A stretch of 5,515 nucleotides of DNA from Pedosphaera sp. (GTDB taxonomy: Bacteria; Verrucomicrobiota; Verrucomicrobiae; Limisphaerales; Pedosphaeraceae), in assembly GCA_028293265.1 (NCBI GenBank), contig JAQGPB010000531.1:1-5515 (forward strand). The letters are read 5' to 3'. A program made the position numbers and the translations under genes. How positions within the stretch are numbered: position 1 is the first letter of the stretch; every line of letters begins with the position of its first letter. Shown piece by piece: positions 1 through 5,515 of this stretch. The notes beneath the pieces are model-generated. The model made no database searches, had not been told where the DNA came from, and saw nothing but the letters and a program-made list of their open reading frames with translations.

Positions 1-124
1 TTTTAGGCTCCCAATTACGGGGCCAACCCCGCAGATTCGGACAGCGCCACTGACGGGGAAAAGGGCGGGATTTTGGGTCGAAAAGCGACAAAAGACCCCT
101 TTTTCGCAATTTGCGGGTTCATTT
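1..124. other. 3' flank of the ligase gene, no confident gene
   Basis: This stretch lies beyond the stop codon of the minus-strand membrane protein gene. It contains small GC-rich inverted repeats: CGGGG/CCCCG with a 4-base loop at 18-31, and GGGTC/GACCC at 75-98. Neither is followed by a T tract in the minus-strand direction, so I do not call an intrinsic terminator. A 35-codon minus-strand frame (122 down to 15) begins two bases after the ligase stop codon. It has no recognisable domain or ribosome binding site and is not called a gene. Confidence 0.4.
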
Positions 125-2038
125 TCATTGGCTTGCCGGTTTGGCCTTCAACGCGGCTTCCTTGAGCCTGCGTTCGACAATCGGCAGATATTCATGGGCT
201 ACGCGGTTGTCCTCCTTGCCCCATTCCAACTGCCGCGAGCGTTCAAACCAGCTCCGCGCAGCCGCATAATCCCCAATCTGCACATAATGCCAGCCTATGT
301 TTACCGTTATGAAATAGCTGTTCGGGTCCAGGGCATTGGCGCGATCGTAGTAGGTGCTTGAATCCTGCGGGGTTTCATTTCCGCCGGAGCCAATCCAGTC
401 GAGGCACATCCCGTAGCCAAGCCAGTTATGGCTGTCGTAAGGGTCCAGTTTCATCCCACGCTGATACCAGACCATGGCTTTCTTGGCCAAATCCACGTAA
501 TCATCGTTGCCGACCCAGCTTTTGAGGCGATAACACTCGCCAATCGCGTAGGTGGTCTCGAAGTTCATGAGGTCAACCGCGAAGGCTTTCTCCAGGGCCT
601 CGATGCGCGCATAGGTATAGCTGACTGGCAGTTTCTCCAATTCCTCGGCCTGACGCAGCCAGACATATTCGCGCCCGCGTTGCCAGCCCTCGCGGCCCAG
701 ATAAGCCGCGCCCGCCAGCAAGCAGACCGTCGCCACGCCTTTCAACACCCATCCCACCCGGAACCAATATCGCTCGGTGGCGAACCGCCATTGGCTGGTA
801 AGCATTGCCATCAAAGCCACCGCCAAGATCGCGATGGCCGGCAATTGCATGTTAAAATCGAGAAAGGAATGCAGCAGGATGGCGAACAGCCCGACCGATG
901 CGCCGACGAGAAACGCAAATTTGTTGCTCTTCTTGCGCGAGAAATCATCCCGTCCGCCGCGCACGGAGCGCCAGTTCTTGAAAATGCCCCCATATAACAA
1001 CACCCACGCCGACGCCACCAACACCGCGCCCGCCACGCCCCAATCCACCAGCGTGTTCAAGTAATCGTTATGCACCTTAAACGGGCGGAGCTGCACATCG
1101 GTCGGGCGATATTGCGGGAAACGATAATCAAAATGCGCCGGTCCCGCGCCCCACCAGATATGGTCGCGCCAGATTTCGACGGCGGGCTGCCAGATGGAAA
1201 AGCGCATGTCATCGGCTTTGCCGCTGGCCTTCATCTGCGCCACCCGCTGTTGCATGGCCTGCACGCGGGGAATCGCCAGCGCGCCCGCCAGCACCAGCAC
1301 GCCCATCAGCACCAGCCCTTGAATGCGATAATCCCGTTGCACCACCAGCACCGCGCCCAACGCCAGCAGCATCACGCCCGTCACGACCCACCCGCCGCGC
1401 GACAGCGTCACGCCAATGGCCCCCAGCATCATGAACGAGGCGTATCCGAGAATGATTTTGAGCACATGCCCCGAACGGCCCATCAACACCTGGCACAACC
1501 CCAGCGGCACCAGCATTTCCAAAAAACCGGCCAGATGATTTGGATAAATAAATGTTCCGCCCGCGCGGCCGATGTACGGGCTGGTCACATTCCAGACGCG
1601 TTGTGACTTGGTAAAAAATTGATAACCGGCGTAAAACGAAATCGCCATGCCCAAAAAGACCAGCGTCACCGTGACAATCTGGATTGATTCCTGCCGGTGG
1701 ACGTTGTTGAGGATGGCCCAAAATAGAAAGCCATAGACCAGGATGCGGATCAATTCCTCCCGCGCCACATATTCAATGTCCGCCTGCAAGTAGCGGACGA
1801 TTGCATAAATCACGAAGGCGAGCACCGCCCAGCAAATCGGCGGCCAGAGCAATTTCGGACTCGGCCCGATCCACAGCCGCAAAAGCCACAGCGCCATCAC
1901 GCCCAGCGTCAGAGCTTGTATCACCAGGAATTGCCAAGTCCCATGCGCCCCCAAAGCCAGCGGCCCGAAAACTAGAATCCCCAGCACCAGCCCGAGAATC
2001 CCCTTTTCACACCACCCATCAATTTTTTCGCGGTCCAT
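125..2038 (-). CDS. O-antigen ligase/polymerase-family (Wzy/WaaL-like) membrane protein with C-terminal TPR region
   Basis: The product (637 aa) is a polytopic inner-membrane protein of the O-antigen ligase superfamily. Members join or polymerise lipid-linked glycans at the periplasmic face of the membrane; the exact substrate cannot be read here. Hydrophobic segments fill residues 14-56, 65-84, 98-140, 165-256, 330-350, 375-415 and 428-447, about twelve to thirteen helices. Family hallmarks are an SRGG motif at 213-216, a large soluble loop (about 257-329) containing WWGAGP (295-300) and HNDYL (323-327), and HSFLDFNMQLPA (390-401). Residues about 475-610 are soluble and read as TPR-like helical pairs, for example YQRGMKLDP and YDRANALDP, probably a partner-binding module. 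The ATG at 2038 is the first possible start, because an in-frame TGA lies at 2053-2051 just upstream. No good Shine-Dalgarno is visible, and a strong hairpin ends 14 bp before the start. The gene lies 125 bp downstream of leuC on the same strand. Ligase, Wzy polymerase or a protein-glycosylating relative all remain possible. Confidence 0.85.
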   Translation of the reverse strand: MDREKIDGWCEKGILGLVLGILVFGPLALGAHGTWQFLVIQALTLGVMALWLLRLWIGPSPKLLWPPICWAVLAFVIYAIVRYLQADIEYVAREELIRILVYGFLFWAILNNVHRQESIQIVTVTLVFLGMAISFYAGYQFFTKSQRVWNVTSPYIGRAGGTFIYPNHLAGFLEMLVPLGLCQVLMGRSGHVLKIILGYASFMMLGAIGVTLSRGGWVVTGVMLLALGAVLVVQRDYRIQGLVLMGVLVLAGALAIPRVQAMQQRVAQMKASGKADDMRFSIWQPAVEIWRDHIWWGAGPAHFDYRFPQYRPTDVQLRPFKVHNDYLNTLVDWGVAGAVLVASAWVLLYGGIFKNWRSVRGGRDDFSRKKSNKFAFLVGASVGLFAILLHSFLDFNMQLPAIAILAVALMAMLTSQWRFATERYWFRVGWVLKGVATVCLLAGAAYLGREGWQRGREYVWLRQAEELEKLPVSYTYARIEALEKAFAVDLMNFETTYAIGECYRLKSWVGNDDYVDLAKKAMVWYQRGMKLDPYDSHNWLGYGMCLDWIGSGGNETPQDSSTYYDRANALDPNSYFITVNIGWHYVQIGDYAAARSWFERSRQLEWGKEDNRVAHEYLPIVERRLKEAALKAKPASQ

Positions 2039-2052
2039 TAAAAGCTTATCTC

Positions 2053-2126
2053 AGCAGGAGCCGACGTGAGGAGGCTCTAACAATTTCTGGGGGAAATATT
2101 AGAGCCTCCTCACGTCGGCTCCTGCT
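2053..2126. repeat. Perfect inverted repeat, 28-bp arms with 18-bp loop
   Basis: The left arm (2053-2080, beginning AGCAGGAGCCGACG) is exactly complementary to the right arm (2099-2126), enclosing an 18-base spacer at 2081-2098. In RNA this gives a very stable GC-rich stem. It sits between leuC and the ligase gene, both on the minus strand, and ends 14 bp before the ligase ATG. Five T residues (2129-2133) follow two bases after the hairpin on the plus strand. In the minus direction, in which both neighbours are transcribed, only GAGATAAGCTTTTA follows, so it is not a typical terminator for leuC. A perfect palindrome of this size in a gap suggests a REP/BIME-like dispersed element. An attenuator or RNA-processing hairpin is an alternative. 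Confidence 0.9.
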
Positions 2127-2135
2127 CATTTTTGA

Positions 2136-2156
2136 ATTCCGCATTCCGCATTCCAC
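2136..2156. repeat. Three-copy heptamer tandem repeat (ATTCCGC)
   Basis: Two exact ATTCCGC units (2136-2142 and 2143-2149) are followed by ATTCCAC (2150-2156), which differs by one base. The array lies 8 to 28 bp beyond the leuC stop codon and right next to the large palindrome. It may be part of the same dispersed element or an independent slippage tract. Nothing in it suggests coding. Confidence 0.7.
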
Positions 2157-2163
2157 ACTTGGT

Positions 2164-3534
2164 TTAGCTCCAATATTCCCGCGGGTCGGTAATCTTGCCG
2201 GTGATGGCGCTCGCCGCAACCGTCGCCGGCGATGCCAGGAAAACCTGCGATTCCTTGTGGCCCATGCGGCCGGGGAAATTGCGGTTAGTCGCGCTGATGC
2301 ACTTCATCGGCGAATTCATGCGGCCGAACGTGTCCACCGGCCCGCCGAGGCACGCGGCGCAGCCGGCGTTCTCGGTCATTTGCACGCCCGAATCCACGAG
2401 AATCTGCCAGACTGTTTTGTCGCCCCACTTGGCAGTTTGCAAATCATGCACAATCTCCGGCGTCGCGGGCACGCCGAAAGTGTCAATCTTCACCCGCTTG
2501 CCGCGCAAGACGCGCGCGAATTCCAAAAAGTCGCTCGTCTTGCCGCCGGTGCCGGAACCGATGTAAGCGCGGTCCAATGTCACGTCGCCCATGTCCTTCG
2601 CCTTCTTCCGCTGGCCGGGATCGGGATGGCACGCAACGGTCGGTTCGAGCTTCGACAAATCCACCGTCAACTCATAAACAAACTTTTCGTCCTGATCGCG
2701 CGTCACCGGCTCGTAAGTCGCCTTCGTGCCGTTCAGCTTGCAACGATAATCCACCGCCGCCTGCGTCTGCGCGTCGAACTCGAACATCGCATTCTTGCCG
2801 CCCGCCTCGATGGCCATGTTCGCAATCGTCATCCGGTCGTCCATCGTCAAATCTCCGATGCCGGAACCGTCGAATTGCATCGCGCGATACGTCGCGCCGT
2901 CGAAACCGATTTCGCCGATGCAATGCAGGATGATGTCCTTCGCCATCACGCCCGGCTGCAATTTGCCTTCGAGACGGAAATGCATCGTCTCCGGCACCTT
3001 GATCAAAAGCTTGCCCGTGCCCATGACGAACCCCGCGTCGGTGTTGCCGATGCCCGTGGCGAATTCATTGAACGCGCCCGCCATGCAGGTGTGCGAATCG
3101 GTGCCGAACAAAATTTCGCCCGGACGCGTATGGCCCTTTTGCGGCAGCGCGGTATGGCAAACGCCCGCATAGTTCGAACCATATTGGCGGTTCAACAACC
3201 CCTTGGACGGATCAAAAACCCAATGCCCGTTCGCGTCATCAATCACGTCATAAAAATAAGGCAGCCCCTGTTCCTTCACGAAATCGCGCAAAATGTCCAC
3301 ATTGCGGTTCGACTTCGAATCCGCCGTAAAAATATAATGGTCGGGAATGATGACAATTCTTTGCTTGTCCCACACCTTGGCCGTCTTGCCGAACTCGCGT
3401 TTGAAGACCCCAATCGTCCCCGGTCCGCAGACATCATGCGTCATCAGCACATCCGCCTGCACCCAGACATTATCACCCGCCTCGACGCGCGCCTTCCCGC
3501 TCGCCCGCGCCAATATTTTTTCCGTCAAAGTCAT
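2164..3534 (-). CDS. leuC: 3-isopropylmalate dehydratase large subunit-type protein (LeuC/aconitase superfamily)
   Basis: The 456-residue product matches the large subunit of isopropylmalate isomerase. That enzyme, with LeuD, converts 2-isopropylmalate to 3-isopropylmalate in cytosolic leucine biosynthesis. Visible family motifs are MTHDVCGPGTI (31-41), IPDHYIF (63-69), GVCHTALPQ (124-132), GTDSHTCMAGAF (144-155), GFDGATYRAMQF (210-221), ENAGCAACLGG (388-398) and SATNRNFPGRMG (414-425). C392 and C395 fit the CxxC pair of [4Fe-4S] ligands. The third ligand is expected in a GSCT loop, but this protein has YIGSGTGGKTSDF (324-336), with Gly at residue 328 (codon 2551-2553, GGC). The length is normal for this LeuC form and the frame is unbroken. 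The ATG at 3534 has a weak AGGA upstream (minus strand, about 3545-3548). No leuD neighbour lies in the window; the downstream same-strand gene is the glycan ligase. A homoaconitase or another hydro-lyase of the family is possible, since specificity depends largely on the small subunit. Confidence 0.88.
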   Translation of the reverse strand: MTLTEKILARASGKARVEAGDNVWVQADVLMTHDVCGPGTIGVFKREFGKTAKVWDKQRIVIIPDHYIFTADSKSNRNVDILRDFVKEQGLPYFYDVIDDANGHWVFDPSKGLLNRQYGSNYAGVCHTALPQKGHTRPGEILFGTDSHTCMAGAFNEFATGIGNTDAGFVMGTGKLLIKVPETMHFRLEGKLQPGVMAKDIILHCIGEIGFDGATYRAMQFDGSGIGDLTMDDRMTIANMAIEAGGKNAMFEFDAQTQAAVDYRCKLNGTKATYEPVTRDQDEKFVYELTVDLSKLEPTVACHPDPGQRKKAKDMGDVTLDRAYIGSGTGGKTSDFLEFARVLRGKRVKIDTFGVPATPEIVHDLQTAKWGDKTVWQILVDSGVQMTENAGCAACLGGPVDTFGRMNSPMKCISATNRNFPGRMGHKESQVFLASPATVAASAITGKITDPREYWS

Positions 3535-3799
3535 AGTCGCGAAATCCTAACGCAAGCAGCGGTGAACATCAACAGGCAAAGAATTGATGATGGAGTGCGC
3601 CGGCCCCGGCAGGGGGGTATCAGCCAGAACCAAAAGGCCGCGTGAGGGCACGCGACCTACAAAGGCAGGTGGATTGAGGTTTTTGTAGGCCAAGTCCCTG
3701 ACCCGGCAAATTCTTCCTATTTATGAGATGGGTTGTAGCTCTTTTGGATTGCTAATCGAAGTGATCGGGGGCTAACTCGGCGAAAATGATGGCAAAGTT
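3535..3799. promoter_or_regulatory. Divergent intergenic region between leuC and the P450 gene
   Basis: This gap must hold whatever promoters drive the minus-strand leuC and the plus-strand P450. A possible sigma70-like pair for leuC is TTGATG (minus strand, 3572-3567) and TAGGAT (3549-3544), separated by 17 bases. Each matches the consensus at four of six positions. If real, transcription would start almost at the leuC ATG, giving a very short leader. That makes the call weak. I see no convincing promoter for the P450. Much of the centre is occupied by an imperfect inverted repeat (3636-3707), listed separately. No open frame here resembles a gene. Confidence 0.3.
3636..3707. repeat. Imperfect inverted repeat with ~27-bp arms (REP-like)
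   Basis: The left arm at 3636-3663 and right arm at 3682-3707 are approximate reverse complements. The inner eight bases are perfect (CCTACAAA at 3656-3663 with TTTGTAGG at 3682-3689), enclosing an 18-base spacer. Over the whole arm, by hand alignment, about 21 of 28 columns match with one gap. The left arm also contains its own small palindrome (CGTGAGGGCACG). No T tract follows in either direction, so a terminator is unlikely. It may be a decayed REP-type element or an operator-like structure in the divergent promoter gap. Its sequence is unrelated to the palindrome at 2053-2126, although the spacer length is the same. Confidence 0.55.
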
Positions 3800-5297
3800 T
3801 TGATCTCCTTCCAAACATGGTCGGCGCGCTTCCTGCAACAGGTCAGAGGAGTGAACCCCTTTGATGGTGATTGCCTGCCGACACGGGTTTCGCTGTTCGG
3901 GTTTGGACGACCGACGTTGCCGTTTCCACATCTGTGGAACTACAAGAATCCGATCAAAATTTTTGCGACCTTCTACTGGGATGCCGAAAAGGAAACGGGA
4001 TCGGGAAAACATAACCGCTACCTCTACCTGGCAGGATTGCCACCCGTATTGTTAACCCGCGAGCCGGCGGTTATCAAGGCGGTGCTCGCCGCAACCGGTG
4101 ATAAGCCCGGCCAGTTTGACAGGGATACAAGCCCGATGGCGGGAATCGCCCGGGCGACCGGTGAAGATTCGCTGCTATATTCGAATGGCCTGACGTGGCG
4201 GACGCAGAAAAGACTGTCCGCCGAACCGTTCAGTCGTTCCAATCTGTTTCAGCCGGAAAAGTTTCATGGCTTTGAGCAAACCTTTCGCAAGACGGTTGCG
4301 GAAAGGCTCGAGACACTGCGTTCCCACCAGCAGGCCAGCGGCGAGAAAGTAAGCCGGATTCAGCTCGAACCCGAAATCAAAGTTGTGATGCTCGAGATGC
4401 TGGTGAACAATTTTTTTGGCGGCCAGGTATCCGAAAAGGAACTGCGAGATCGTTTTGTCCCCGCGCTCGAAATGCTTATTGACCACATGATCAGCGACAC
4501 GGTCGCCCCGGTCTCCCTGGCGCTTTGCAGAATGCTTACGGGCCGCAACGCCATCCTCAGGCAAAAGATGACTGACTATGAAGTCCTGACCGACATTGCG
4601 CTTTCCGGGCGCCGGGAAGGCTTGGGCTTATGGAAGCAATTCAAGTCCGACGCCCACGGATGAAGCGCTCCGCAGCAACATCCGGGTATTCCTTGCCGGA
4701 GCCATGGAGGCCACAACCTCGTTTGCGAGCTGGGCGATATCACATCTGGCACACGCACCCGATATCCAGAATCAAATCTATGAAGAGGTGAAAGAAATGG
4801 ATGTCTACGACCCCGACAATCTGGCAATTGCGGTGACACTCAACCGGGTGCTCGAAGAAACATTGCGACTGACCCCGGCACTTTACTTTCTGCCGCGCAG
4901 GGCCACAGTAGATACTTGGATCGAGACGGCTGACCACCGAAAGATGTTTATCCCAAAAGGGACTCAACTCCGCCTCGATGTGTGGCATGCAAACCGGTGC
5001 GAGGAGTTTTGGGGAAAAGCGGTGACAGGTTATCCCGCCGAAACTTTTGCGCCTGATCGATGGGAAGTCCTCGCCAAGAAAGGAATTACAGCCAGGGAAA
5101 TGCTTCATTTCGGATTCGGGCATGGACCACGCTTCTGTCCGGGAAGATTTCTTGGTCTCTTGGAGGTCGGGCTTGTTGTAGGCGCCGTTGTAAAAATATT
5201 TAAATTCACCGCTGTGGGTAAGGAAACACAGACGAAAGCTGGTGTGTCAACTAAGCCGGCCGACGGTGTATTGGTGGACTTGGAACTCAGAACCTGA
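3800..5297 (+). pseudogene. Cytochrome P450, disrupted by a frameshift near 4653
   Basis: P450s are heme-thiolate monooxygenases; the substrate cannot be inferred here. The N-terminal part (3800-4663) stops at TGA 4661-4663, and the rest continues in the +1 frame to 5297. Dropping one C from the CCC run at 4653-4655 joins them as KSDA-TDEALRSNIRVF, giving about 498 residues, a normal P450 length. Positions below refer to that joined product. Visible elements are helix-C WRTQKR (133-138), I-helix AGAMEATTS (299-307), K-helix ETLR (353-356), FAPDRW (416-421) and the heme loop FGHGPRFCPG (439-448), with the proximal Cys at 446 (codon 5136-5138). The I-helix keeps the acidic residue (E303), but Ala304 stands at the usual catalytic Thr. 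The start is uncertain: TTG 3800 has no Shine-Dalgarno, and there is no in-frame ATG until residue 113. An ATGATG at 3786 lies in another frame. A recent pseudogene or a base-calling error are both possible. No ferredoxin or reductase partner gene is present. Confidence 0.85.
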
Positions 5298-5515
5298 AGA
5301 AGCCTTGAAAGCACACTGTCAGCGAAAGCAGCAAGCAAGTCTCATCCCTTCCGATTGATCCGCATCGCTGCGGTCAAACTCCCGGCGCCAGAAGCGTTAG
5401 CCTGCCGATAAGCAGGTTTGCCGGGTGACGACGCTCATTTTGATGAAGTCAAAAAATTCGCAGGCAATTCTGCAAATCGTGGAACATGCCTCATCCTTCC
5501 GTCTCATTTTTCGCC
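5298..5515. other. 3' flank of the P450 locus with small hairpins
   Basis: A nine-pair stem with one bulged T and a TCGC loop lies at 5355-5377 (TTGA-CCGCA with TGCGG-TCAA), about 57 bp after the P450 stop. A second small hairpin, CCTGC/GCAGG, lies at 5401-5416 and is followed by only three T residues. Either could serve as a weak transcript end, but neither is a classical intrinsic terminator. CTCATCCCTTCCG (5341-5353) recurs with one base less at 5490-5501. A plus-strand frame from ATG 5443 is open to the window edge (24 codons, starting MKSKNSQAILQ), with no visible ribosome binding site. I do not call it a gene. Confidence 0.35.

Noticed and set aside
18..115. Small hairpins after the ligase gene as a terminator
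   Set aside because: Stems are only 4-5 bp and no T tract follows in the minus-strand direction.
15..122. 35-codon minus-strand frame starting two bases after the ligase stop codon
   Set aside because: It is short, Pro/Ser-rich, and has no Shine-Dalgarno or recognisable motif. Close spacing alone is not enough to call it a gene.
428..1606. Plus-strand frames antisense to the ligase gene (428-997 and 1070-1606)
   Set aside because: They are low-complexity His/Gln/Arg/Ala-rich translations opposite clear membrane-protein coding sequence, with no motif or ribosome binding site.
2053..2133. Palindrome plus T tract as a plus-strand intrinsic terminator
   Set aside because: Both flanking genes are on the minus strand and no plus-strand gene reads into it, so the T tract is on the wrong side for leuC. 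The arms are also longer than in typical terminators.
2053..2156. CRISPR-like repeats
   Set aside because: There is one inverted pair and a three-unit heptamer tandem, with no regularly spaced direct repeats and no cas genes.
1801..3645. Long plus-strand open frame (614 codons) antisense to leuC and the start of the ligase gene
   Set aside because: Its translation is rich in Arg, His and Ala with no domain pattern, as expected for the complement of GC-rich coding DNA. It also runs through the palindrome and both real genes.
4175..4564. Minus-strand frame of 129 codons opposite the P450
   Set aside because: It is the shadow of a region whose plus-strand translation has clear P450 features, and it has no domain signal of its own.

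Overview
The window carries three protein-coding loci plus several palindromic or repeat-like intergenic elements. Two genes lie on the minus strand: a 637-residue O-antigen ligase/polymerase-like membrane protein with a C-terminal TPR region (125-2038) and a LeuC-type aconitase-superfamily protein (2164-3534). On the plus strand a cytochrome P450 (3800-5297) diverges from leuC and is broken by a frameshift at about 4653-4661. No rRNA, tRNA, CRISPR array, transposase or complete insertion sequence was seen.

The source looks like a Gram-negative-type bacterium, because it has surface-glycan machinery. A soil or freshwater Verrucomicrobiota/PVC-group member is my best guess. The reasons are the GC-rich composition, the ~456-residue LeuC form with a GxTGGK-type loop, and loose gene spacing with strong palindromes and short heptamer tandem repeats. 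This is family recollection, not a computed placement.

Layout: 1-124 is the flank beyond the 3' end of the ligase gene. The 125-bp gap between the leuC stop and the ligase start holds a perfect 28-bp-arm palindrome ending 14 bp before the ligase ATG, and a three-copy heptamer repeat. The divergent leuC/P450 gap (3535-3799) holds a second, imperfect inverted repeat. The tail 5298-5515 holds small hairpins and a short frame that runs off the window.

The three genes do not form an obvious pathway. LeuC would serve leucine biosynthesis (or a related hydro-lyase step), the membrane protein would act on envelope polysaccharide, and the P450 would be an accessory oxidase. The points most worth a second look are molecular: LeuC carries Gly where the first of the three [4Fe-4S] ligand cysteines is expected; the P450 is frameshifted although its heme-binding signatures are intact; its I-helix has Ala at the usual catalytic Thr position; and the ligase gene sits directly behind a very stable hairpin without a visible Shine-Dalgarno. 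I did not find convincing evidence of a new multi-gene system.
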